Source: Elusimicrobiota bacterium
GTDB taxonomy: Bacteria > Elusimicrobiota > Elusimicrobia > 2-01-FULL-59-12 > JACPXA01
Assembly (NCBI GenBank): GCA_016196785.1
Contig: JACPXA010000181.1
Location: 1 to 14,269 of the forward strand
DNA: 14,269 bases
Direction: 5' to 3'
Below are positions 1 to 10,600 of this stretch, piece by piece. The translations under genes were made by a program, and so were the position numbers. The notes beneath the pieces were generated by a model. That model was not told the DNA's origin and searched no databases. It was given only the letters and a program-made list of their open reading frames with translations. How positions within the stretch are numbered: position 1 is the stretch's first letter; each line of letters begins with the position of its first letter.

Positions 1-567
1 ATCCTTCACGCGCTGGCACTTGTCATTCTCTTTGCCATCGATCCGGCAAACCATGAACGCGCGCAAGCCCAAATCTTCATATTCCAGAAGCTTGAAGATA
101 GCCTGCGTGGGACCGCCATAGCCATAGAGGGCGAGCCCGCCGCGCATGTAGGCGCGTTGCAGGATGCTATTCGAAATGATCTGCGCTCCACCGTTGCCCA
201 ACGCGTCGAAATGCTCAAGGCGGTTCACCCTGAACTGGACCTCGAATTCATACTCTTGGTTGGATTGGATGTAGTCATCACTCCCAAAGGGCGCGTATTG
301 GAACCCGAACTCGGTCCATTGAAAGAAGCTAAACTTGCCGTTCCATCCGCCGAGACCGACCCCATAACAGCGCCGTTCATCGACCCGCCGGAAGCATAGC
401 GCGGCGTGGAAAGCCTTGTACCCGCCTTCAAATTTGATCGAAAACTTGACCCGTGCGTTACGGTAGGGTGGCAAATCTACTAAAGGATAAAAGCAAAATG
501 CCTGTAGTGCGCGCAGGTTGCGTCCTTCGAACTTCCAAGTGTGTTGACCGGTTGGTTGCCACGACAT
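1..567 (-). CDS. Partial unknown protein, concanavalin-like beta-sandwich domain
   Basis: The frame runs open from an ATG at 567 to the window edge (189 codons, no stop), so the C-terminal part is missing. I chose this ATG because AGGA lies about 10 nt upstream and the frame starts 46 nt after the endonuclease stop. I do not recognise the protein. About 155 residues are rich in aromatic and alternating hydrophobic/polar residues (RVKFSIKFEGG, YEFEVQFRVN), ending near residue 165 with GGLALYGYGGPTQAIFKLLEYE. That pattern resembles the last strands of LamG/concanavalin-like jelly rolls that end in a glycine-rich turn. A new segment, LRAFMVCRIDGKENDKCQRV, then begins. It could start a second alpha/beta domain, but that is a guess. 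No signal peptide is visible, so a cytoplasmic location is expected. Its place as third gene behind methyltransferase and endonuclease suggests co-transcription and a possible accessory defence role (inference). It could also be unrelated cargo. Confidence 0.7.
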   Translation of the reverse strand, partial: MSWQPTGQHTWKFEGRNLRALQAFCFYPLVDLPPYRNARVKFSIKFEGGYKAFHAALCFRRVDERRCYGVGLGGWNGKFSFFQWTEFGFQYAPFGSDDYIQSNQEYEFEVQFRVNRLEHFDALGNGGAQIISNSILQRAYMRGGLALYGYGGPTQAIFKLLEYEDLGLRAFMVCRIDGKENDKCQRVKD

Positions 568-613
568 AGAGAACTTATCCTTTTCAAAACATTTTGAGGT
601 CAGCCAAGAATTC

Positions 614-1645
614 CTACTTAGTTTTGAACTTCTTCAGCTGCGTGCATTCTACGAGCCGATTCAGAGTCTTGAGAGTAAATACCTTACCCCGGGTCGCTAG
701 AAGCATCTTTTTCATGTCTTCACGCCTTATGCCGAATCCGCGGCCAGCGATGCACGCAATAACTTCATATTTTGGCCTGTTGGCAGGCTGGCCTCGCAAA
801 CTTAGTTCGCCAAGGTGCTGAATACGAGTTACTTTATCTCTAGCCGTCCCGTCATCTTCCGTGATTTTGGCCTCGATAATCACTTTAGGGTTGAACTCGC
901 TCGGAATGACAAAATCGGGCGCTTGGTCAAAACCCGGAAGCCGCTCAGCGCGTTTAGTCTTTCGAAAGCTGATGCCGGCCTTAGATAGCACGTCCTCAAT
1001 AGCCGATTCTAGCCGATCCCCAATAAGCTCACTTACCGAATCCCTATGTCCCGCGAAGGGACGGCCCAGGTAACGTTCATACAGCAGCATTGCATATGGG
1101 ACTCCCATACTGGCGATATGTTGCAAGCTATCGAGCCCATTTCTTGTATCCGCCTTGTCCAGCCGGTGTATGTTCCCATCCGTAACAGCTGGACAGCTCT
1201 TCGCAAACATCTCACAGGCCGCTTGAATCATCGCTTTTAGCCTTACGTCATTCTCGCCATTTGGGCTCAGTGGCGTCAGGGGATTCATTCGGATTCGTCT
1301 GTCGAGCGTCCGCGCAAATCCTTGGTCAATCATGGCCCCAGAGTGTTGAGTGGCGATATAGGCCCATTCCGGCGGAGTGAATCCCATCATCGTACGAAGG
1401 ACGATCATTGAGACCGGTTTTTCAAGAGTGGTTTTATAGACAATGTCGGGGGTAAATTTCTGGAAAATCTCTGTTGCCCTCTTGAGGGTTTCGTATCCCT
1501 CTTCAAAAACGGGATACTCTACGAATCCTTCACCTTTCGGCATAATGAGGAATTCAGATTCGAGGCTGGAAAAGATAGCCGCGACATAAATATCCAGGCT
1601 TTCCTGGATTTCTTTAAAGGGCACTTCAAAAGCGTATTGCGCCAC
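614..1645 (-). CDS. PD-(D/E)XK restriction endonuclease
   Basis: A 343-residue protein that probably cleaves DNA left unmethylated by the neighbouring methyltransferase. The C-terminal third carries a PD-(D/E)XK core: P243-D244, then E258-A-K260 at the end of a hydrophobic strand (KVIIEAKI), with a preceding helix rich in acidic residues (SELIGDRLESAIEDVL, residues 205-220). A later strand, YEVIACIAGRG, fits the fourth core strand. The N-terminal ~200 residues match nothing I know and may recognise the target or form the dimer. The start is GTG at 1645, chosen because GGAG sits 6 nt upstream (1652-1655) and the first codons overlap the end of the methyltransferase gene by 20 nt, which points to translational coupling, with methylase made before nuclease. 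The third gene begins 46 nt after the stop. G+C is lower than in the downstream metabolic genes. The nuclease fold is well supported. The exact restriction type (probably type II) and target site cannot be read from sequence. Confidence 0.82.
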   Translation of the reverse strand: MAQYAFEVPFKEIQESLDIYVAAIFSSLESEFLIMPKGEGFVEYPVFEEGYETLKRATEIFQKFTPDIVYKTTLEKPVSMIVLRTMMGFTPPEWAYIATQHSGAMIDQGFARTLDRRIRMNPLTPLSPNGENDVRLKAMIQAACEMFAKSCPAVTDGNIHRLDKADTRNGLDSLQHIASMGVPYAMLLYERYLGRPFAGHRDSVSELIGDRLESAIEDVLSKAGISFRKTKRAERLPGFDQAPDFVIPSEFNPKVIIEAKITEDDGTARDKVTRIQHLGELSLRGQPANRPKYEVIACIAGRGFGIRREDMKKMLLATRGKVFTLKTLNRLVECTQLKKFKTK

Positions 1646-3818
1646 TTCGATCTCCGTAGGAGGATTTGGATTCTCTTACAAGATTTGGCTGTAAGACGAG
1701 TCTATCTTGAGCTTGTCTATGAACTACGTGTGCTCCCCCCAGCTTCGTAATTTCAGCCGCGATAAGACCTAGTTTATTATTCGTTGAAAGCCGTCTATCC
1801 CATCCCTTCTTCAAGTACCAAATCGCAAGCCTTACGAGATGTCCATAGGTGATGCAACGAATATCTCCTTGTGATGGCTTAACGCTACCGGCTTGCAGCA
1901 TTCGGCAATCATCGGCCACCATGGTGGCAATGTCTTGCGCCGAACGACTAATCCATCTTTTCGGGACCGTGCCCGTTGACCTGCATACAAATACGGTATC
2001 AATGATTGAAGAGCCAGTCCCATTAATGTGGATAGACCCACCCATTTCTGCAGGACATGGCAAAGAGGCAGAGCATACCAGTCCAGAGTCCAATATTGCC
2101 ATGGCGACCGGATAGTAAGCTTCGATATCGTTATGGTGATAAGTAAAGGCGAGTGGCGCGCCATTTTTTAAGGCGCATGCCATTTTATGAAATACCCCCG
2201 CAAGCCCCTCCGCGAAGTGTTCCATACCACGCCCCATGCTCGCATTGCGGGTCAGTTCGAACGAATCTCTTGTCGACGGCTTGGCGAATTCGCGTTCATT
2301 TGGCAGTAAACGGCGTAGCCATACATAACAGAAGTCCATTAACTCAGCGTACTGCACATTCCCGTAATAAGGGGGGTCCGTAAGGACAGCATCCAGGTTT
2401 TGATCGGGGAGTTCCGCTTCCATGGCGTTGCCACAGTGGAGGACGACTTTTCTTTTTTCTGGGGGGGAAATACTGTGCCTTTGGTCGCCGATCCATTCAT
2501 TCTGTATAGGGATCTGACTCTTACGTCCACTATCGTGCCGGATTTCATAGGGATGGTTGCAATACGCTTTCGCCTTGATGAATTTGTCTATGATATTCGA
2601 CCAGCCGCCGCTTCCAATATTCGCGGAGTCTCGTCCATTCGTAACGCCGAGAAAATTTGATTCGCATTGGATGCGTCCAACAGGGAACCCATGGACAGAG
2701 AAGATATCCAGCGACTTGAGTGCCATGGAATCATAACGGCAGAGCATGTTCTGGTAGCGTAGGAGGTCCGATAAATTCGTGGCCAAGGCGTTGCGCACTC
2801 GCTCGTTAGATTGCTTTTCAATGATCCGACAACTCAACTCAAGCGAAAGCAATTGACGGGAGTTAAACATTTCTTTGTAATAAGTGTATCCCCACCGGTG
2901 TAGCCTTTCCGTTTCATCACCAGGCGGAATCTTCTCATCCGGTATAAAGCGGGGACACATCTCTTTAAGTCGTCTCTCAGCCTCTTTGTACTTGGATATA
3001 TCTCGACTGTCAGGGCGCTTAAAGAATCGTCCTTCGTGTGTGTCTCGGCATTTCGGGCAGTAGTATTCAATCGCAAAAAGACGATGGCGGGGCACCTCGT
3101 TGGAAGCCGGGAACTTATTAATCATGCGACAATGCGGACAGGTGATTCGACCCCGTTTGGCTGGCCCCTCTACGGACAGGTCCGCCTTGCAGTTTGCACA
3201 TGGTACTGGTGTTTCCCTGGCGTTGGATTCCACGATTTCGCCGCAACCACCGCAGACAAAAACATTCTTGGGATGTCGGATATTCCCAGCGATCAGAAAA
3301 CCTGGGAAGAGATCAATATCTTTGCGGCACGCCTGGCATCTCTGCGTTTTGATCCAAAGCCAATATTTGACATTTGCAGTCTCGGAGGAGCATTTTGTAC
3401 ACGTCGTGCGATAGAGATAACCGATTTCTCTCTCCAACTCAACTCTCAAGGCGGAAGCGGCTTGCCGATACAGGTCCAGGTCGAGATGTTCGATTTCCTG
3501 CCGCACAATCCAATAAGACATAGGATTGATATCATAACCGAAGACCTCACATCCCATCCTATTTGCTTCTAGAAGCGGTGTCCCACCTCCCATGAATGGG
3601 TCGGCAACGCGGATCTTCCCTAAGTGGTGCCCCTTAAAGTAAGCCTGCTGAAGAGGCGCGTTGACAAACTCTGAGAGGATAAGGGAACGAAACAACGTGC
3701 CGGGGCGTCGGGCGAACCATTTATGGACAGCAATGATTGGCCGGTAGTTCTGTTGGATTTGTTTTTCCCTCAGAGCGAGGTTTGCGACAAAGGATATATC
3801 AAAATCGCGTTCTATCAT
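1626..3818 (-). CDS. DUF1156/COG1743-like DNA methyltransferase with zinc-ribbon insert
   Basis: A 730-residue S-adenosylmethionine-dependent DNA amino-methyltransferase (N6-adenine or N4-cytosine), the likely protective half of a restriction-modification pair. The N-terminus carries HKWFARRP (32-39), typical of the DUF1156 family. The SAM-binding motif DPFMGGGT lies at 73-80 and GYDINPM at 94-100. The catalytic motif DPPY is at 481-484 (TDPPYYGN), so the order is SAM motif, long insert, catalytic motif. The insert has six CxxC pairs at 140/143, 161/164, 189/192, 207/210, 227/230 and 254/257, enough for about three zinc-binding knuckles, and may form the target-recognition region (inference). 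ATG 3818 is preferred because AGAGGA stands 7 nt upstream. A TTG at 3839 is in frame but lacks such a site. The 3' end overlaps the endonuclease start. A C7 run and an A6 run lie close together around 2455-2467. Relatives occur in archaeal and bacterial anti-phage loci with DUF499/DUF3780 proteins, none of which is visible here. Confidence 0.87.
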   Translation of the reverse strand: MIERDFDISFVANLALREKQIQQNYRPIIAVHKWFARRPGTLFRSLILSEFVNAPLQQAYFKGHHLGKIRVADPFMGGGTPLLEANRMGCEVFGYDINPMSYWIVRQEIEHLDLDLYRQAASALRVELEREIGYLYRTTCTKCSSETANVKYWLWIKTQRCQACRKDIDLFPGFLIAGNIRHPKNVFVCGGCGEIVESNARETPVPCANCKADLSVEGPAKRGRITCPHCRMINKFPASNEVPRHRLFAIEYYCPKCRDTHEGRFFKRPDSRDISKYKEAERRLKEMCPRFIPDEKIPPGDETERLHRWGYTYYKEMFNSRQLLSLELSCRIIEKQSNERVRNALATNLSDLLRYQNMLCRYDSMALKSLDIFSVHGFPVGRIQCESNFLGVTNGRDSANIGSGGWSNIIDKFIKAKAYCNHPYEIRHDSGRKSQIPIQNEWIGDQRHSISPPEKRKVVLHCGNAMEAELPDQNLDAVLTDPPYYGNVQYAELMDFCYVWLRRLLPNEREFAKPSTRDSFELTRNASMGRGMEHFAEGLAGVFHKMACALKNGAPLAFTYHHNDIEAYYPVAMAILDSGLVCSASLPCPAEMGGSIHINGTGSSIIDTVFVCRSTGTVPKRWISRSAQDIATMVADDCRMLQAGSVKPSQGDIRCITYGHLVRLAIWYLKKGWDRRLSTNNKLGLIAAEITKLGGAHVVHRQAQDRLVLQPNLVRESKSSYGDRSGAIRF
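1652..1655 (-). promoter_or_regulatory. Ribosome binding site inside the methyltransferase end, for the endonuclease GTG
   Basis: GGAG on the minus strand is spaced 6 nt from GTG 1645 and lies within the last codons of the methyltransferase gene. It supports the non-ATG start and a coupled, probably lower, translation of the nuclease. Confidence 0.55.
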
Positions 3819-3825
3819 AGCCGTA

Positions 3826-3831
3826 TCCTCT
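3826..3831 (-). promoter_or_regulatory. Ribosome binding site deciding the methyltransferase start
   Basis: AGAGGA on the minus strand lies 7 nt before ATG 3818. It favours that codon over the in-frame TTG 21 nt earlier, because the site would fall inside the coding region if TTG were used. The 160 nt between this gene and the stop of the DUF255 gene (3819-3978) hold AT-rich blocks such as CATAAT and TAAAAT within 45 nt of the start, which could be -10 elements. I found no convincing -35 partner. Confidence 0.6.
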
Positions 3832-3978
3832 TTATTCAAGAGTAATTTTACCTATTATGGCAGGAGTAAGATATACCTTGGCGAGGCATTCTCATTGATT
3901 AGAGACCGATTGGGAGGATTTTATTGCATCACAGCGACTCGCTTGTCCAGGTATTAGAAGGGTGTTGTGAAAACCCAA

Positions 3979-6261
<2,283 letters not shown>

Positions 6262-6308
6262 TCACAGATTATAGCAAGCGCCGCCACCATTCTGATACAA
6301 TTTAGCGT
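6262..6308. promoter_or_regulatory. Divergent promoter region with -10-like boxes close to both start codons
   Basis: This 47-nt spacer separates the DUF255 gene from the TolC gene. On the minus strand TATAAT (6273-6268) ends 6 nt before GTG 6261. On the plus strand TACAAT (6296-6301) ends 7 nt before ATG 6309. Neither start has a Shine-Dalgarno sequence in the remaining space. If both hexamers are real, both mRNAs would start at or next to the initiation codon and be leaderless. I could not find good -35 hexamers at 16-18 nt spacing for either. The DUF255 transcript might instead use the internal ATG at 6207, which would give it a normal leader. Confidence 0.4.
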
Positions 6309-7613
6309 ATGAGGTTTTTCAGCCGCTTGCTTATGTGGTGTGTGATCGGAGCGACGACTGTCTCTGCGGAGGGGGCGCTCCCCCAATCCCCTTCTCCCTC
6401 CTCATCAGCCCTCACGTTGCAGGATTGTTATCACCTGGCGTTACAGCGCAGTGAAGATTTGAAGACCCAATCGGAAAACATCGCGCAAGCGGAGGCCCGT
6501 TACCAGCAAGCGCTTGGCAACGTCCTACCGCACCTGAGTTTCAACGTGTCGGAATCCCTTCAGGATACGAGTGGAATCAGTGGGGGAGACGGTGGGGTCG
6601 GGGGGACGTTCACCCGACGGGAGCGGCCGGAGGTGAAGTTCATCGTTCGGCAACCGCTGTTTTCGGGGTTTCGAGAGTTTGCCGCGATGTCTTCTTTTAA
6701 ATCGGAGAGTCGCCGGGCCACCTTGTTGTTCAACCGGGCGTCCAAGTTGCTTTTTCAAGATGTCGCCCGGGCATTTTATTTGGTTGTTCAACTGGAAACG
6801 GATCTGGGGAACATTCGGACCCTCATCCAACTCACGCAGGAGCGGGTCAAGGAACTGCAGGAGCGCGTGCGGCTCGGTAAGTCACGACCCAGCGAGGTCC
6901 TCACGGTTCAATCCCAACAGGCCGCACAACGCTCGCTGGAGGAACAGATCAAAGAGCAGATCCTGACGGCTCGCGAGCTCTTGTCCTTCCTGACTGGGAA
7001 CGACGTGGGCGAACGGTCGTTGCGGGATGAGTTACCGAACAGTGAAATCGTTGAACCGGAAGCTATGCTGTTAGCCAAGACCGACCAGAGAAGCGATGTA
7101 CAGGCGCAGCGGGAGCAGGTGTTATCGCAGCGCGCCCGGGTACAACTGGCCAAAGGCAGCTTGCTTCCGACCGCCAGCCTGCTCGGGAACTACTATATCA
7201 AGCGGGTTGGATTCCAAAGCGGGATTAACTGGGATATCCTGCTATCCCTGGAGGCTCCCCTGTTTCAAGGGGGGACGGCGCGAGCCCAGGTGAAAGAAGC
7301 CGCTTCCCAACTTCAGCAAGCCGAGCTGCGGTTGAGCCGGCTCTCCCGAGACGTACGCTCCGAGATCAAACGAGCCTCTGTCGCCCTGGCGTCTGGTGTG
7401 GCCCAAGCCAAAGCGCTGGAGGAAGCTTTCAACAAGGCGAAAGAGAGTTATACGCTTCAGGTCCGGGAGTATCGCCTCGGACTGGTCAACAACCTTGAAG
7501 TGTTGCAGGCCATGAATGCGATGCAGGATACACGACGCAGCTGGGACCGCACACTCGTTCAAAGCAAATTGGCGTTTCTCCAGTTGAAAGTAGCGACTGA
7601 GGAACTACCCTAA
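6309..7613 (+). CDS. TolC-family outer membrane efflux channel
   Basis: A 434-residue outer-membrane channel that would export substrates delivered by the RND pump encoded next. The N-terminus is a signal peptide (MRFFSRLLMWCVIGATTVSA, cleavage probably before residue 21). The mature part begins with LTLQDCYHLALQRSEDLKTQ, the usual first motif of the family, and continues as long Q/E/R/A-rich coiled helices. The family is built as two tandem repeats: the second starts near residue 250 (RSDVQAQREQVLSQRARVQLAK) with the typical strand GSLLPTASLLGNYYIKR, and ends with YTLQVREYRLGLVNNLEVLQAMNAM, a standard C-terminal signature. The length is usual for the family. Start chosen at ATG 6309 because it opens the signal peptide. 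No Shine-Dalgarno site is visible. The stop is 16 nt before the pump gene, so the two form an operon. Substrate is unknown. Confidence 0.93.
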   Translation: MRFFSRLLMWCVIGATTVSAEGALPQSPSPSSSALTLQDCYHLALQRSEDLKTQSENIAQAEARYQQALGNVLPHLSFNVSESLQDTSGISGGDGGVGGTFTRRERPEVKFIVRQPLFSGFREFAAMSSFKSESRRATLLFNRASKLLFQDVARAFYLVVQLETDLGNIRTLIQLTQERVKELQERVRLGKSRPSEVLTVQSQQAAQRSLEEQIKEQILTARELLSFLTGNDVGERSLRDELPNSEIVEPEAMLLAKTDQRSDVQAQREQVLSQRARVQLAKGSLLPTASLLGNYYIKRVGFQSGINWDILLSLEAPLFQGGTARAQVKEAASQLQQAELRLSRLSRDVRSEIKRASVALASGVAQAKALEEAFNKAKESYTLQVREYRLGLVNNLEVLQAMNAMQDTRRSWDRTLVQSKLAFLQLKVATEELP

Positions 7614-7620
7614 TGCCGGT

Positions 7621-7625
7621 GGAGG
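7621..7625 (+). promoter_or_regulatory. Ribosome binding site of the RND pump gene
   Basis: GGAGG lies 4 nt before ATG 7630, in the 16-nt gap after the TolC stop codon. Spacing is tight but usable. It fixes the start at a codon that leads straight into the cytoplasmic N-terminus and first membrane helix expected for RND pumps. Confidence 0.5.
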
Positions 7626-7629
7626 GCGT

Positions 7630-10600
7630 ATGACCTTATCCGACATTTCCATCAAGAACCCGGTCTTTGCCTGGATGCTGATGGCCGGCCTGATCGTGTT
7701 CGGCTGGATCGGGTTCAGCCGGATGGGCATCAGCCAGCTCCCAGATGTGGATTTTCCTGTGGTGACGGTGTCTGTGTCCTGGGAAGGGGCGGCCCCCGAG
7801 GTCATGGAGACTGAAGTGACCGATCTCATTGAAGATGCGGTGATGGGCGTCGAAGGTATTCGGGAAGTATCGTCCACCTCAAGGCAGGGTGGAGCAACCG
7901 TCAGCGTTGAATTCGAGCTCAGCCGGAATATTGACGTGGCCCTGCGGGAGGTCCAGACCAAAATCGCCCAAGCCCAGCGCAATCTCCCCAAGGACATGGA
8001 TCCTCCGATCGTCACCAAGACCAACCCCGAAGACCAGCCCATCATGTGGATCGCCCTCACGGGGGACCGCCCGCGCCGAGAGCTGATGGATCTCACGAAA
8101 GATTACCTCAAGGATCGGCTTACTACGGTGTCTGGTGTAGGGGACGTGTTCCTCGGAGGGTATCTCGAGCCTAACCTGCGGGTGTGGCTAGATGCCGAGG
8201 CCATGCGCCAGCGGGAGTTGACGGCCGATGATGTGAGCGACGCGCTCCAGTTAGGGCACGTGGAAGTCCCCGCAGGGCGGATTGAAACTGAGACGCACGA
8301 ACTCAATATACGTGTCCTTGGAGAGGCGAGCTCCGTGGAGGAGTTCAGTCACCTCATTATCCCCGGCCGCAGAGGGTCTCCCCTTTGGCGGACCTTCCGC
8401 ATCAAGGACGTCGCTACCGTGGAGGATGGGTTGGCCGACCTCCGACGGATCTCCCGGTCGATGGGAAGGCCTGCGGTTGGACTAGGAATCCGCAAGCAAC
8501 GGGGATCCAACGCCGTCGCCGTCGGCCGTGCCGTCAAGACTCGACTTCAGGAACTCAAGAAGGGGCTCCCCCCTGGGTTGAGTCTGGATGTTGTTTTCGA
8601 CGGCACGAAATTTATTGAAGACTCAACCCGTGAACTGAATTTCACCCTCCTGCTGTCCGCGATCCTCACCGCGCTAGTGTGTTGGCTGTTCTTGGGATCC
8701 TGGAGTTCAACCCTCAACGTGTTGTTGGCCATCCCCACCTCGATCATCGGCGCGTTTATCATCATGTTTTTCATGGGCTTTACGCTCAACACCTTCACCC
8801 TGCTTGGGCTTTCCCTGGTGATCGGGATTGTCGTGGACGATGCCATCATGGTGCTCGAGAACATTGTCCGGTACCGCGAACATGGCCTGTCCCGTGTGAA
8901 GGCGGCGATCGTGGGAGCGCGGGAGATCACGCCCGCCGCCACCGCCGCGTCCCTTGCGATCCTGGCGATCTTCGTTCCGGTCATCTTTATGAAAGGGATC
9001 ATTGGGAAGTTCTTCTACCAGTTTGGCATCACGATCTCTGTCGCGGTCATGTTGTCCTTGCTTGAAGCGCTGACCCTGGCCCCCATGCGGTGCTCCCAAT
9101 TTCTTGAAGTGGGGCACACGACCCTCATTGGGCGGGGGATGGACCGGCTGATGGGCCGGGTCACACAGGGCTATCGCCGCCTGCTGGCCCGGTGTCTCGC
9201 GCATCGTTGGAAAATCCTGATCGCTGCGTGCCTCCTGTTTGTGGTGTCCCTTTCATTGGGGAAGGTCTTGAAAAAGGAGTTTGTCCCTTCTCAGGACATG
9301 AGCCAGCTTTTCGTCCGTCTGCAGACACCGTTAGGATCTTCGATCGAATTCACGGATCACGTCACCAGCCAGGCGGAGGCCTTCGTGATGGGCCGCCCTG
9401 AACTGGAACGCTATTTTGCCGCGATCGGGGGGTTCGGTGGAAGTGAAGTCAACACCGCCATGATGTTTTTAACCTTGAAGCCTCCCGCCCAGCGACCCAT
9501 TCCCACGGGTCGCAAACGTCCCTTGACACAGCAGGAACTGATGCCCATCATTCGTCAAGGATTGGCTAAGATCCCTGGCATGAAGCGAGCCGTGATCCAA
9601 GACCTGTCGCAATCGGGGTTCACCGCGCAGCGCGGGTTCCCCGTGGAGTTCACGATCCGCGGTCAGGACGGGGACAAGCTGGCCAGCTTGGGTGAACAGA
9701 TCACAAAAAAAATGGAAGTCTCGGGGTTCATGACGGATGTGGATACTGACTACCAGTTTGGGATGCCTGAGGTGCGGGTAGTGCCGGACCGATCACAGGC
9801 GGCTGCACGGGGTGTCAGCATTGCCTCGATTGGGAATACCATCAACGCCATGATTGGCGGTGTCCGAGCCGGCAAGTATACCCGTGGGGGGAAGCGGTAC
9901 GATATCCGCTTACGCTTGGTCGCCCAGGACCGCCACCGCCCCCAGGACATTGGCAAGATTTGGGTGCGGAACAACCGAGGTGAGGTGATCCAGTTGTCTG
10001 ACGTGGTGGCGGTACGCGAGAAGCCAACCCTCCTCACCATCACCCGACGAAACCGTGAGCGAGCCATCGGCATCTTCGCCAACGTCGCCCCCGGCAAATC
10101 GCAAGGGGAGGCGTTGACCGCGCTCGAGAAGATTGGCAAGGAGGTATTACCAGAAGGATACCGCATTGTCCTCTCCGGGAGCGCTCAGACCTTCAAAGAG
10201 TCGTTCGGGAGCCTCGTCTTCGCCCTGGTCCTTGGGATTTTTGTCGCGTATATGGTGCTCGCCTCCCAGTACAACAGTTTTCTTCATCCCTGGATCATCC
10301 TGTTGGCGCTTCCGTTCAGCGTGACGGGAGCGTTCATCGCCCTGGTCCTCGGCCATCAATCACTCAATATTTACAGCATGATCGGGCTCATCCTCTTGAT
10401 GGGGATCGTCAAGAAGAATTCGATCCTGCTGGTAGATTTTACCAACGAACGACGCAAGCAAGGACTGGACCTCACCGAGGCGTTGCTGGAGGCCTGTCCC
10501 ATCCGGTTCCGTCCAATTGTTATGACCTCCGTGGCAACGATTACAGCGGCCATCCCTCCAGCGCTAGGCATCGGTCCGGGTGCCGAAACGCGTATCCCTA

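Noticed and set aside
3036..3572. 178-codon plus-strand reading frame across the cysteine-rich part of the methyltransferase
   Set aside because: It is antisense to a clearly conserved coding region, has no recognisable domain and no ribosome site. It is a by-product of the codon pattern on the other strand.
3818..3839. TTG at 3839 as the start of the methyltransferase
   Set aside because: No ribosome site precedes it, while AGAGGA fits ATG 3818 well. The added seven residues (LNKEDTA) show no conserved feature.
3930..3945. Small palindrome AGCGACTCGCT between the DUF255 and methyltransferase genes
   Set aside because: Five-base arms around one base are expected by chance and it matches no operator I know.
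8707..9204. 165-codon minus-strand frame inside the RND gene, and similar frames along it
   Set aside because: The plus-strand protein is continuous and strongly conserved here. The opposite frame is low-complexity, rich in D, R and G, typical of an antisense shadow in GC-rich DNA.
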